36,015 nt of DNA from Desulfosporosinus sp. (GCA_027353165.1 DAIEHY010000007.1:1-36015), one strand, 5' to 3'; shown: positions 8,103 to 17,908, counted from the stretch's first letter. A program made the numbers and translations. Notes: generated by a model from the letters alone, not told the origin.

Positions 8103-10235
8103 CTATTTAACCTTAAGAAGCTTTTGCCTTTCGCAAATATCCTTCATCAACATTCGTTCAGACCCACTTTTAAAGAGGATGATCAAAAAATTATTCTGTA
8201 CTTTTTTAATAACTCCCTCGCCAAAGGTCTGATGGATAACGACCAGCCCTTCTACCCAAGGATTAACAAGCTTCAGTTCTCTGGGGTTTTTCCCTTTAAG
8301 CAAAAATTGTATTTCTTTGACAAATTGCGATACTATTGCAGTTTGCATCTGATACTTTTTCATCGTACAAAGAGTTAAGTGTTTTTTCGCCCTAGTCATA
8401 GCCACGTAAAAAAGGCGTCTTTCTTCTTCGATCTCCTCCGTCTTATTGCTTTCCACCTTCTCTACAGCCCCATAATCCGGAATAATTCCTTGGATCAAAT
8501 CTACCACGTACACCCTTTCCCATTCAAGACCTTTTGCTGAATGAATTGTCGAAAGGGTTACAGCATTGGTACCCTTATTGTGAAAGGAAGTATTAATTTC
8601 CTCTTCAAGATGATTTAAGCGTTTTGCAAATTTGAGTATCGTAGATTCTCTATCCCCAATGGTTTCCAGAAGATTAAGTATAATAGTGAGGTGTTCTTTA
8701 GAAAACCCTAAGTCTTTGCAAATTCGTTCAATTACTTTATTGTATCCCAGCTCATTTCGGATGTAGCGAATGGCATCCCCTGGGGGAAGTTTATTCAGAT
8801 TATAGAATTGCTCCTTCAGAGTAAGATAGTCCGATTTTTGGCTCTTCCCATCCAATTGTTCAGACAATAAATCAAAGATAGAACGTTCAATTCTAAGACT
8901 ATTCAGATAGTCAATTTGAGTTTTACTAATCGGAAGCTTTACTTTAGTCCTAATCTTCTCAAGAATTGCTACGCTCTTATCACTTTTATCACTGAAGGAA
9001 AAGCGCAGAAAGTTCAAGATATCACTTACCACCCAATGATTAAAAAATCGTTCTTTAGCAGAATCTCGAATATAGAATGCAATTCCATCCCGTTCCAGTT
9101 CATCAGCCAAAGCAATCACCGAGAGGTTATTGCGATAGAGAACAGCAATTTTCGATAGTTGAGTATTATCTTTCAGTTCTCTACGGATAAATTCGTATTG
9201 CTCTTTATCGTTATTAAATATCTTGACCTGAACAGTATCACCCGTAGCATTTTCCGTAACCATCTCTTTATCATACCGCATTTGATTAAGACGAATAAAA
9301 TCCCGGCTAATTGCCACAATCTCAGGCGTAGAACGAAAATTCCGCTCAAGTCGCAAAATCTCCGCCGGCTCATATACCTCATTAAATTCCAGTAAGTATC
9401 TAGGTTCAGACGCTCTAAAGCCAAAGATACTCTGATCGTCATCTCCCACCACAAAGAGATTACTATTTGGTTGAGCGATTAATTCAATAATTTTATGTTG
9501 AATTAACGAAGTATCTTGGCTTTCATCCGTCAAAATATAGTTAAAGCATTTTTGATATATTGCGAGAAGCTGTGGATCGTTTATTAGGTTAGTATACGCA
9601 ATTAAAAGCATATCATCATAGTCCAGTAATTGAGGCTGATGCATAAGCTTGAATTTTTCATAATCCTTATAGAGGGTTACAAAGTTTTTAATCGACACAT
9701 TTTCCATCTTTTCTGGAGTGATCATAGCATTTTTCACATAACAAATCGCGTTTTGTAACTCTTCCAAGGATTCATTGGTTAGAGTTGAATGATTAATCTG
9801 TTCATGCAACCGGCGAAGAACTCCTGTTTTACTTTCCGATCCAACTAGACTCTCTATAATCTGGTAGCCCTGCCTCTGCTGACCATAGGCAGCCCGTACT
9901 ACTTCGAAAGCATAACTATGTATTGTAGAAAAGTGAATATTCACATTCATTTTTGGGTCAAAATGTTTTATAAAGCGCTCCTTCATTTCCTTGGCTGCAG
10001 CGCGACCAAACGTTAAACAAAGGATGGTTTCTGGATCTATATGTTTTACAAAAACAAGGTAAGCCAGCCTCAATATTAGCACAGTTGTTTTTCCGGCACC
10101 CGGCACAGCTAATAGTAAGAGTGGCCCCTCACCATGTATAACCGCTCTCCATTGAGCTTTCGTTAAATTAAAACCCTTTTCCCTTATCCAGGCAAGAAAC
10201 TGTTGATCATCCATTGTTGACGTGTATCCTCTCAT
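8103..10235 (-). CDS. UvrD/PcrA-like superfamily 1 DNA helicase
   Basis: AVPGAGKTTVL Walker A, ILTDESQDTS, VVGDDDQSIFGFRA, LERNFRST, STIHSAKGLEWERVYV, EERRLFYVAMTRAKK. Confidence 0.95.
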   Translation of the reverse strand: MRGYTSTMDDQQFLAWIREKGFNLTKAQWRAVIHGEGPLLLLAVPGAGKTTVLILRLAYLVFVKHIDPETILCLTFGRAAAKEMKERFIKHFDPKMNVNIHFSTIHSYAFEVVRAAYGQQRQGYQIIESLVGSESKTGVLRRLHEQINHSTLTNESLEELQNAICYVKNAMITPEKMENVSIKNFVTLYKDYEKFKLMHQPQLLDYDDMLLIAYTNLINDPQLLAIYQKCFNYILTDESQDTSLIQHKIIELIAQPNSNLFVVGDDDQSIFGFRASEPRYLLEFNEVYEPAEILRLERNFRSTPEIVAISRDFIRLNQMRYDKEMVTENATGDTVQVKIFNNDKEQYEFIRRELKDNTQLSKIAVLYRNNLSVIALADELERDGIAFYIRDSAKERFFNHWVVSDILNFLRFSFSDKSDKSVAILEKIRTKVKLPISKTQIDYLNSLRIERSIFDLLSEQLDGKSQKSDYLTLKEQFYNLNKLPPGDAIRYIRNELGYNKVIERICKDLGFSKEHLTIILNLLETIGDRESTILKFAKRLNHLEEEINTSFHNKGTNAVTLSTIHSAKGLEWERVYVVDLIQGIIPDYGAVEKVESNKTEEIEEERRLFYVAMTRAKKHLTLCTMKKYQMQTAIVSQFVKEIQFLLKGKNPRELKLVNPWVEGLVVIHQTFGEGVIKKVQNNFLIILFKSGSERMLMKDICERQKLLKVK

Positions 10236-10984
10236 TCCATAAGAATATCTAACATCTTCCGGGTATTGTTCATAAAAGCACGCATTATTTGATAATGGTC
10301 AGTTTCTTCATACTTTACAATTTCAAATCCCTCTTGAATCTGATATATCCATGCATGTGGGTATGCCATAATAATTGGAGAATGAGTAGCAATGATGAAC
10401 TGCGACCCTTGTTGAACCAATTCATGAATTCTCGAAATCATCGACATTTGTCTCGAAGGTGATAGAGCTGCTTCGGGTTCATCTAGAATATAAATCCCGT
10501 TCCCTCTAAATTTGTTTTGGAAAACCGCAAAGAATGACTCTCCATGTGATTGTTCATGAAGTGATCGACCTCCATAGAAATTGATCAAAGGAGGTCCAAA
10601 GGAAGGTTCGGAATCCAATTTATCGATATTCGTTGCGAAATTATAAAAACTTTCCGCTCGTAGAAAAAAACCATCTTCTGGTCTTTTTAATCCTTTAATC
10701 AGTCTGATACATTTATTCAAGTCCGAATGAGTAGCTTTCGATGAAAAGTTGAAATTCTTAGTTCCTCCTTCAGCATTAAAACCATAAGCGACCGCTATTG
10801 ATTCTAATATTGTTGATTTCCCAGAACCATTTTCTCCAACAATAAAAGTTACTCTAGGATGAAAAGATAGTATTTCTAAATTCCTTACTGCTGCTAAATT
10901 AAAAGGGTATTCGTTAAATGAAGGAACCACTGCCCGATTTAGTTCAAGCGATCTTATGTACTGTTCCGATCTTCTTGGTTCCAT
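10232..10984 (-). CDS. AAA/ABC-like predicted ATPase (no nuclease domain seen)
   Basis: FIVGENGSGKST Walker A, GIYILDEPEAALSP Walker B, FIIATHSPIIMAYP; RBS GGGAGGG before MEPRRSEQ; ATGA overlap with the helicase start. Confidence 0.88.
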   Translation of the reverse strand: MEPRRSEQYIRSLELNRAVVPSFNEYPFNLAAVRNLEILSFHPRVTFIVGENGSGKSTILESIAVAYGFNAEGGTKNFNFSSKATHSDLNKCIRLIKGLKRPEDGFFLRAESFYNFATNIDKLDSEPSFGPPLINFYGGRSLHEQSHGESFFAVFQNKFRGNGIYILDEPEAALSPSRQMSMISRIHELVQQGSQFIIATHSPIIMAYPHAWIYQIQEGFEIVKYEETDHYQIMRAFMNNTRKMLDILME

Positions 10985-11057
10985 CGCAAAGTTCCCTCCC
11001 ATAAATTTAGAGATTAGCTGATTGAGCTGTTTCACCAAGGGTTATTGTAATTTGCTC

Positions 11058-13502
11058 CTAATGTATCCCAATTTGGTCTGTTGGAAAACACCTCTGAACT
11101 TCCTGGAAAAGCAATGCATACTGTTCAGGGTTCTTTATAGCTTTCTGTGCCATTTGATAAGCCTTCTCGACAAGGTGCCCGTCTTGCGAGAGATCAGCTA
11201 AGCGCAATTCGGCTATACCATGCTGTCTAGTCCCTAATAGTTCCCCCGTTCCACGAAGACGCATATCTTCTTCTGCAATTTTAAAGCCATCCTCGGTCTG
11301 GCAAAGAACCTCTAAACGACGACTATTATTTCCAGATATCAAAAAGCAATAAGATTGTTCACTTCCTCGCCCCACTCGTCCTCTAAGCTGATGTAACTGG
11401 GCGAGCCCGAACCGTTCTGCTGACTCGATCACCATCACAGAGGCCTTCGGAACATTCACCCCAACTTCAACCACCGTCGTAGCAACCAAGATATCAACCT
11501 CCCCGGCATGAAACGCAGTCATAATCGCTTCCTTTTCTGCTCCTTTCATTCTTCCATGCAGGAGGGCGACACGTCGTTTCGGAAAACGAAGCTGAAGATC
11601 TGCTGACCGCTGGGTAGCAGAAATCAGATCAAGCGTCTCGGATTCCTCCACCAAGGGACAAACTACATAAATTTGCATTCCTAGCTTGATTTGCTCATCT
11701 AGGAATTTTTCCAGTTTAGGACGTGCCCGTTCCGTTAATTTTCGCGTAATAATTGGCTTTCGCCCGACCGGCATTTCGTCAAGTACAGAAAGCTGCAAAT
11801 CTCCATACAGTGTTAATGCTAACGTCCGGGGAATTGGCGTGGCTGTAAGGACTAAAACATGGGGGCTTTCCCCTTTACTCTGAAGCTGGGAACGTTGTCT
11901 CACCCCAAAACGATGTTGTTCATCCGTAACCGCCAGACCTAAGGCTTTAAATACCACCGTCTCCTGTATAAGAGCATGAGTTCCCACGACAACCTGTGCT
12001 CGTCCTTCTGCTACCTCTGCCAAAATCCCTTCCCTAACCCCTTTGCTTTGACTCCCCAGCAAACAAACAACTGAAATACCCAAAGGCGTGAACACTTTCT
12101 CAATCGATTTCAAATGCTGTAACGCTAAGATTTCAGTTGGAGCCATCATTGCCCCCTGGTACCCTGAACCCACAGCGCGTAACAAAGCAGCCATAGCAAC
12201 GGCTGTCTTGCCTGAACCTACGTCTCCCTGAACAAGACGCGCCATCCCTTGGGATTTTGTCATATCTTCCGATATTTCACGGATAACACGTTGTTGGGCT
12301 GTCGTCAGTTGAAAGGGCAGAGAATCATAGAAACTCTGGAGCAAATCCGCTCCACCTAAAAGCCTAGGGCTTCCCTCTCGGACCATTCCTTGACGCAATC
12401 CGGCGACTGCAAGTTGCAGAAAGAGCACCTCTTCCCAAACCAGTCGGTTTCGAGCTTGAGACAGGTTGGCATAATTCTTCGGAAAATGAATCTCCCGATG
12501 GGCCTGAGAGCGCCCCATCCATTCTCCCAATTCTTCATAAGGCAAAATCTCGGGAAACCCTTCTTCCACTTGTCCCATAACACTCTGCATAATGCTGCGT
12601 ATTACTTTGGAAGATAAACGCGCCGTTTCTGAATAAATGGGTAAAATCGTTTCTGAGTCTTGATCAGGGGTCTCCGCAGGGCTACTTGCACTGACCTTTT
12701 CAATATCAGACGCTAGAATCTCCGGTACTTGTTGCTGCCAACGCACCTTCCCCGTCACAACCACTTGAGTTCCTACAGGATATTGTTTAAGAATAAACGG
12801 TTGGTTAAACCAAGTAGCTTGTAACATACTTCCTGATTGCTCGATACCTAACTTAACGACTTTCAGCTTGCCATTGGTCACATGCCCTGAAATGACCTTC
12901 CCCTCAATTGTCGCCACTTCTCCATCTTTCAACTCAGCAATCGTCCGCTTGCGACGATCTTCATACCTACGTGGATAGTATAGAAGCAAATCGTGCACAT
13001 CCTGAATCCCGAGCTGTTCAAGCTGCTTCGCTCTTTCCGGACCAACCCCTTTTAAATATTGTAGAGGCCTCTTTCGTAAGGAAGCACTGCTCCGTTTTTT
13101 AGGACTTTCCTTGACTTCTCGGGTTTGAACATGATCCATGAGGTTTTCATTCACTCTGCTTTTTAGAGTGGTTTCCTGTTCTTGGAATGTTTTCGGAATT
13201 TGTGTTGGTACACTTTGAGGGATAATATCCTGTACTTCAAGCATAACTTCTTGTATGAAACGGCGCAGTTCAGAAAAAGCTTCTCTCCGGCGAAGCGGGC
13301 TCCAAGTTGGATAGTTTTGAGCTAATTTTTCCAACAGCTCTAAGTCCTTTTCGGGAAAGAGCTGTTTCAGCCTAGGGAGAATTCCCCGCAAAAATTCATT
13401 AAATCCGCCTAATACGCCTGTATTCGTGAACCCTTGTTTTTCTTCAGCTGCAAGCGCCCGTTGAAAATTATTCAGCACCAGCTGAATTTGAGTTAGGTTC
13501 AT
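11058..13502 (-). CDS. recG: ATP-dependent DNA helicase RecG
   Basis: LQYLKGVGPERAKQLEQLGI, VQGDVGSGKTAVA, DEQHRFGVRQR, TATPIPRTLALTLYGDL, GRVGRG. Confidence 0.98.
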   Translation of the reverse strand: MNLTQIQLVLNNFQRALAAEEKQGFTNTGVLGGFNEFLRGILPRLKQLFPEKDLELLEKLAQNYPTWSPLRRREAFSELRRFIQEVMLEVQDIIPQSVPTQIPKTFQEQETTLKSRVNENLMDHVQTREVKESPKKRSSASLRKRPLQYLKGVGPERAKQLEQLGIQDVHDLLLYYPRRYEDRRKRTIAELKDGEVATIEGKVISGHVTNGKLKVVKLGIEQSGSMLQATWFNQPFILKQYPVGTQVVVTGKVRWQQQVPEILASDIEKVSASSPAETPDQDSETILPIYSETARLSSKVIRSIMQSVMGQVEEGFPEILPYEELGEWMGRSQAHREIHFPKNYANLSQARNRLVWEEVLFLQLAVAGLRQGMVREGSPRLLGGADLLQSFYDSLPFQLTTAQQRVIREISEDMTKSQGMARLVQGDVGSGKTAVAMAALLRAVGSGYQGAMMAPTEILALQHLKSIEKVFTPLGISVVCLLGSQSKGVREGILAEVAEGRAQVVVGTHALIQETVVFKALGLAVTDEQHRFGVRQRSQLQSKGESPHVLVLTATPIPRTLALTLYGDLQLSVLDEMPVGRKPIITRKLTERARPKLEKFLDEQIKLGMQIYVVCPLVEESETLDLISATQRSADLQLRFPKRRVALLHGRMKGAEKEAIMTAFHAGEVDILVATTVVEVGVNVPKASVMVIESAERFGLAQLHQLRGRVGRGSEQSYCFLISGNNSRRLEVLCQTEDGFKIAEEDMRLRGTGELLGTRQHGIAELRLADLSQDGHLVEKAYQMAQKAIKNPEQYALLFQEVQRCFPTDQIGIH

Positions 13503-14362
13503 AAGAAATCAGCCTGGATTCGTCGTCCTGTGGGAGTCACCGCAAGGCCACCTTGAGCTGTTTCCTTCAATGAGCAGGACATTTGTTTACCGATCTCCCC
13601 CATAGTATCGATAACCTCATCAACTGGGATTGCGCTCTTCACACCCGCTAACGCCATCTCAGCAGCCATCAAAGCAATCATGGCTCCGGTCGCATTTCGT
13701 TTTACACAGGGAACCTCTACAAGCCCGCCGACAGGATCACAGACCAGCCCTAACATCGATTTCATGGCGATCGCTGCAGCATCCGCCGTCTGCCTTGGCG
13801 AGCCCCCCGCTAATTCTACGGCTGCTGCAGCAGCCATAGCCGCAGCGGACCCGATTTCAGCCTGACATCCACCTTCAGCCCCAGAAACACTGGCCCGTTC
13901 AGCAAGAATCATCCCTAATCCCGCCGCAGTAAAAAGGGCCATTAAAAGTTCCCGTTCAGAAACTTGACGGGACTCCTCAACCGCCAACAAAACTGCTGGC
14001 AGTACCCCGCAAGAGCCCGCAGTTGGCGCAGCAACAATTTTACCCATACATGCATTAACCTCAGCTACGGCAAGTGCTTTAGCAATCGCACCACTCATAA
14101 CCTCACCCACTAAACTTCCACCTTTTTCTCGATGACTTTCAACCTTGGCAGCGTCCCCCCCTACCAAACCCGATAGAGAACGGCGTTTTCCAACCAAGCC
14201 TGCTTGGACAGATTCTCGCATGACGTTCAAGTTTGTGCGCATTCGTTCAATCAACACTGGTTCCGATTGTTCCAATTCCTCAATTTGGTTTTGAAGTATG
14301 ACTTCACTGATCTTGATCCCTTTGGTTTCTGCCTCGATTATCCAAACTTCGTAGGCGCGCAT
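13499..14362 (-). CDS. sdaAA: L-serine dehydratase, iron-sulfur-dependent, alpha subunit
   Basis: PTAGSCGVLPAVLL, GCQAEIGSAAAMAAAA, GLVCDPVGGLVEVPC. Confidence 0.97.
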   Translation of the reverse strand: MRAYEVWIIEAETKGIKISEVILQNQIEELEQSEPVLIERMRTNLNVMRESVQAGLVGKRRSLSGLVGGDAAKVESHREKGGSLVGEVMSGAIAKALAVAEVNACMGKIVAAPTAGSCGVLPAVLLAVEESRQVSERELLMALFTAAGLGMILAERASVSGAEGGCQAEIGSAAAMAAAAAVELAGGSPRQTADAAAIAMKSMLGLVCDPVGGLVEVPCVKRNATGAMIALMAAEMALAGVKSAIPVDEVIDTMGEIGKQMSCSLKETAQGGLAVTPTGRRIQADFL

Positions 14363-14380
14363 AATGCATACCTCCTGTAT

Positions 14381-15049
14381 TTACAAGGGCTCAATAGCCA
14401 ATGCCTGATTAATTCTAGGTAATTTCCTTAATAAATCCAGCACAGCTTCCTCAATCCGTTGATCTGTCTCTAACACCATGAGCGCTTGTGCCCCCCTCTT
14501 TTCGCGAGAAACCAACATTCGTGCAATGTTAATCTGGGCAGTTGTCAGAAGTAGCGTCACTTGAGCCACAACCCCAGGAATATCTTGGTGAAGGATGACT
14601 AAAGTGGGATAGTCCCCTTTAATTTCTACTTGAAATCCATTGATTTCCCGAATAAGGATGGTCCCTCCTCCAATCGAGGAGCCGATCACCTGAACATGTC
14701 CACCGTTCTTAGCGACTAAATCAAACTTCACGCTGTTTGGATGGACATCTCCTAGATCTCCCGCTTTAAGGCTAAAATTGAGGCCACGCTCAATAGCAAT
14801 TTTGGGGGCATCTGGTATGCGTTCATCATCGGGATTCATGCCTAATAGTCCGGCAACCAAAGCCAAATCTGTTCCATGTCCTTTTCCCGTCTTAGCAAAT
14901 GAACCATGAAGGACGATTGTACCTTCTACAGGTTCATCCCCCAGAATTTTCTTGGCCATTATCCCTAAACGAACAGCACCTGCCGTATGAGAGCTTGACG
15001 GCCCCACCATGATCGGCCCTAATAAATCAAAGACATTACTCTTGCCCAC
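14381..15049 (-). CDS. sdaAB: L-serine dehydratase, iron-sulfur-dependent, beta subunit
   Basis: NVFDLLGPIMVGPSSSHTAGAVRLG plus C-terminal ACT domain; likely GTG start with GGAGGG RBS (ORF track extends to 15079). Confidence 0.96.
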   Translation of the reverse strand: MGKSNVFDLLGPIMVGPSSSHTAGAVRLGIMAKKILGDEPVEGTIVLHGSFAKTGKGHGTDLALVAGLLGMNPDDERIPDAPKIAIERGLNFSLKAGDLGDVHPNSVKFDLVAKNGGHVQVIGSSIGGGTILIREINGFQVEIKGDYPTLVILHQDIPGVVAQVTLLLTTAQINIARMLVSREKRGAQALMVLETDQRIEEAVLDLLRKLPRINQALAIEPL

Positions 15050-15110
15050 AGTCTTTTCCCTCCTATGTATCGTTGGCACCTCACATCACTTTATGGGTAG
15101 ATGTTAAAAA

Positions 15111-15135
15111 AACCTCCGGAAAAATTCCGGAGGTT
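15111..15135 (-). terminator. Terminator downstream of fakA
   Basis: AACCTCCGGAA-TTT-TTCCGGAGGTT followed by a T tract on the minus strand. Confidence 0.85.
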
Positions 15136-15138
15136 AAC

Positions 15139-16833
15139 CTATTCCACACCTAAGATATAATAGTAGAGCGGTTGCCGACCGGGATGAACCTCAACTTCAA
15201 CGCTCGGATTTTCTTCCTGTAGCCACTTTTGTAGTTGTTCAACCTCTGCTTGTTTAGTATCTTCTCCATAAAATATTGTGACCAAATCGTGCGTTTTCCA
15301 TTCCATCTTTTCCAAGGTCGCCTGTGATACCCTTAATAGGGATTCCCCTGTAGTCACAATCACATCTTCCACCAGACCTAAAAGATCCCCATCTGAAATG
15401 GATAAATCTCCATACTGTGAATCCCGTACAGCATAGGTTACTTCACCGGAGCGAACACTGCCCAGTCCTCGTTCCATGTTTTTGATGTTGGATTCCGTAT
15501 CTCCGTCAGGATTAAGATTCAGAAGAGCAGAAATTCCTTGGGGGATTGATTTACTGGAAATAACATGCACTTCACGATCTAGGACGACATCTTTAACTTG
15601 ACGAGCAGCCATGACAATATTACCGTTATTCGGCAAAATGAAGATTTGGCGTGCTTGAACCTTGAGGACAGCTTCAGCAAGATCTTCAGTACTTGGATTC
15701 ATAGTTTGTCCACCAAACACAACTTCATCAGCGCCTAAACTTAAAAAAACATCTGCAATTCCTTGTCCCATGGCAACTGCAACTACCCCAAACTCTTTCA
15801 GGGGCTGAAGCTGATTTTGATCGTCTGATAGCACTTTTTCAGAATCTGTCGATTCTTTTATAGCATGAGCCATTTTCTCATTTTGCTCGAGCATATTGTG
15901 TATCTGGACTTGATGAAGTGAACCCCACTGGATCGCGTAATCTAAAATTTTCCCTGGATTTTTAACATGGACATGGATCTTTACCACTTCAGGCGTACCA
16001 ACGACCAAGAGGCAGTCTCCACGATCGCTTAAATCTACTTTTATCTGGTCTATACTTAAATTTGAGCCCTTGACTAAAAATTCAGTGCAATAAGGGAAGT
16101 CAAGGTTTTCAACCTGCATAAACTCCTGTTTCGAATTATCACTTTCTCGTCCGCTAGGAGAAGCCACCGGAACAGATTGTGTATCTTCAATTGGGGTCTC
16201 ACCCGTTAAAACAGAAATCCATCCGGCCAAAATAATGAGGAACCCTTGTCCGCCAGCATCGACAACTCCCGCTTGTTTTAACACCGGTAACATTTCCGGT
16301 GTTTTTGCTAGGCACATCGTTCCCTTTAGGTGAGCTTCCTGAAGGGTTTCAAGGAGTGTCCCTCCCCCCTTAGCCGTAGCTAAAGCCGCTCGTGCTGTTT
16401 CCTTGGAAACCGTCAGAATTGTACCCTCAACCGGTTTCATAACTGCTTTATAAGCGGTATCCACCCCTGCTTGCAACGCTTGAGCCACTTGAAGAGAATT
16501 AGCCGATTGTAAGCCATCAAATCCTTTAGCGATGCCACGTAAGAGTTGGGACAGAATCACACCTGAATTGCCACGTGCTCCCATTAAAGATCCCATGGAA
16601 GCTGCCGCCGCAACCTCGCTGATAGACTGACTGGATATTTTCTCGCAATCCCTAGCGGCCGAATGAATCGTTAAAAACATATTAGTCCCTGTGTCTCCAT
16701 CTGGTACAGGAAAAACATTCAAGGCATCGACATCGCCTTTTTTTGCCTCTAAAGACTTCGCCCCTGCCATCATCATTTGTTTCCATAATTGCCCGTTTAG
16801 AGCAACCATTTTATTTGTAGCTGCTGGACTCAA
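15139..16833 (-). CDS. fakA: DAK2 domain fatty acid kinase (FakA/YloV)
   Basis: NVFPVPDGDTGTNMFLT, ARGNSGVILSQLLRG, GVVDAGGQGFLI; C-terminal YloV domain. Confidence 0.93.
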   Translation of the reverse strand: MSPAATNKMVALNGQLWKQMMMAGAKSLEAKKGDVDALNVFPVPDGDTGTNMFLTIHSAARDCEKISSQSISEVAAAASMGSLMGARGNSGVILSQLLRGIAKGFDGLQSANSLQVAQALQAGVDTAYKAVMKPVEGTILTVSKETARAALATAKGGGTLLETLQEAHLKGTMCLAKTPEMLPVLKQAGVVDAGGQGFLIILAGWISVLTGETPIEDTQSVPVASPSGRESDNSKQEFMQVENLDFPYCTEFLVKGSNLSIDQIKVDLSDRGDCLLVVGTPEVVKIHVHVKNPGKILDYAIQWGSLHQVQIHNMLEQNEKMAHAIKESTDSEKVLSDDQNQLQPLKEFGVVAVAMGQGIADVFLSLGADEVVFGGQTMNPSTEDLAEAVLKVQARQIFILPNNGNIVMAARQVKDVVLDREVHVISSKSIPQGISALLNLNPDGDTESNIKNMERGLGSVRSGEVTYAVRDSQYGDLSISDGDLLGLVEDVIVTTGESLLRVSQATLEKMEWKTHDLVTIFYGEDTKQAEVEQLQKWLQEENPSVEVEVHPGRQPLYYYILGVE

Positions 16834-16858
16834 AACCGCATCCCCCTACTCTTATGCC

Positions 16859-17215
16859 CTACTCTAAAACGCGAACTCCTTTGACGTTCACATTCACTTG
16901 GGACACGTTTAATCCCGTAAGCTTTTCTGTTGTATAGCGGACGCGCTCCATGACACTAGCCGCAACTTCAGAAATCTTAACACCATACCCTACAACAATA
17001 TAAAGATCAATTATAAGTTCATTATCTTTATTAGTGACCACAACCCCACGGGCCAAATTTTCCCGTCCTAATAAATCGGCTACTCCATCCGTAATTTTGC
17101 GTGATGCCATACCGACCAAACCGTAGCACTCAACTGCCGTGGCACCAGCAATCGTGGATATCACTTCTTCAGAGATTTCAATTTTACCTAAATGATTAAT
17201 AATTTCTTTCCCCAT
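16859..17215 (-). CDS. yloU: Asp23/Gls24 family envelope stress protein (YloU)
   Basis: GKIEISEEVISTIAGATAVECYGLVGM; VVGYGVKISEVA; adjacent to fakA. Confidence 0.93.
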   Translation of the reverse strand: MGKEIINHLGKIEISEEVISTIAGATAVECYGLVGMASRKITDGVADLLGRENLARGVVVTNKDNELIIDLYIVVGYGVKISEVAASVMERVRYTTEKLTGLNVSQVNVNVKGVRVLE

Positions 17216-17385
17216 TTAAAAGGCCCTCCCCTTCCGGTATCGTCCACGTTGACCCTATTCTACCAAGGAAATCAAAAATGTTCAAAGAAAACCTGAATTT
17301 ATTTTTCCAAAACCCTTTACAGGACCAAAAACGATTGCTCCAAAGATACTTTCCTTATTAATTAAGAAAAGTTCACTAGTAAACC

Positions 17386-17414
17386 TTGCCAACCTTCCTG
17401 TCTTTTGATAGAAT
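17386..17414 (+). promoter_or_regulatory. Sigma-A-type promoter for rpmB
   Basis: TTGCCA - 17 nt - TAGAAT about 40 bp upstream of the rpmB start. Confidence 0.65.
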
Positions 17415-17452
17415 GTATTAGTGTCATTTCAGTTGCAAAGGAGGTTTAGCGC

Positions 17453-17644
17453 ATGGCTAATGTTTGTGCAATATGCGCCAAAGGAGTAGTCACTGGATTT
17501 CAAGTAAGCCACTCTCATATTCGGACAAAGCGAACTTGGAAACCAAACTTGCAAAGCGTTCGTGCAATTGTGAACGGCACTCCTGCCCGGATTAAAGTTT
17601 GTACCAGATGTTTACGTTCCGGAAAAGTTCAGCGCGCTAGCTAG
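17453..17644 (+). CDS. rpmB: 50S ribosomal protein L28
   Basis: MANVCAICAKGVVTGFQVSHSHIRTKRTWKPNLQ; AAAGGAGG RBS. Confidence 0.97.
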   Translation: MANVCAICAKGVVTGFQVSHSHIRTKRTWKPNLQSVRAIVNGTPARIKVCTRCLRSGKVQRAS

Positions 17645-17650
17645 TGAATC

Positions 17651-17678
17651 AAAAGCCCGACATTATATCGGGCTTTTT
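17651..17678 (+). terminator. rpmB terminator
   Basis: AAAAGCCCGA-cattata-TCGGGCTTTTTT. Confidence 0.9.
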
Positions 17679-17720
17679 TCATTTTACCCATAATCCCACC
17701 CCCACCTCATTCCCAGCCCA

Positions 17721-17901
17721 GAGGGTGTGATGTTGCAGAGCGAACCCGTTAGGCAAAGTCGCGTCTAGCGCGCTTACATTACGAGGCGGTAGCGTGGCAC
17801 TGGTTCACTTCAGGTATTACCCTGAGGTTTGCCTAAACTCGCCTCGTAATCAAGCGCGCTAGCGACGGCGCCGTGGGTGAGTGGCGCAACTTCACACCCT
17901 C
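17721..17901 (-). repeat. 181-bp structured dispersed repeat, copy 1; candidate structured RNA or MITE-like element
   Basis: 97.8% identical (177/181, no indels) to 19747-19927; terminal inverted repeat GAGGGTGTGA/TCACACCCTC; nested long stem. Strand assigned by wobble argument only. Confidence 0.95.
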
Positions 17902-17908
17902 CCCAACC

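Noticed and set aside
8103-10984. Calling the helicase/ATPase pair a Gabija system
   Set aside because: The ATPase is too short and no TOPRIM domain is visible; only a loose resemblance.
17721-17901. Calling the repeat a CRISPR, a simple terminator, or definitively a HEARO/omega RNA
   Set aside because: Only two copies with no spacer array; no T tract follows the outer stem on either strand; I cannot confirm HEARO identity without a covariance-model search, and no IscB/TnpB ORF is present.
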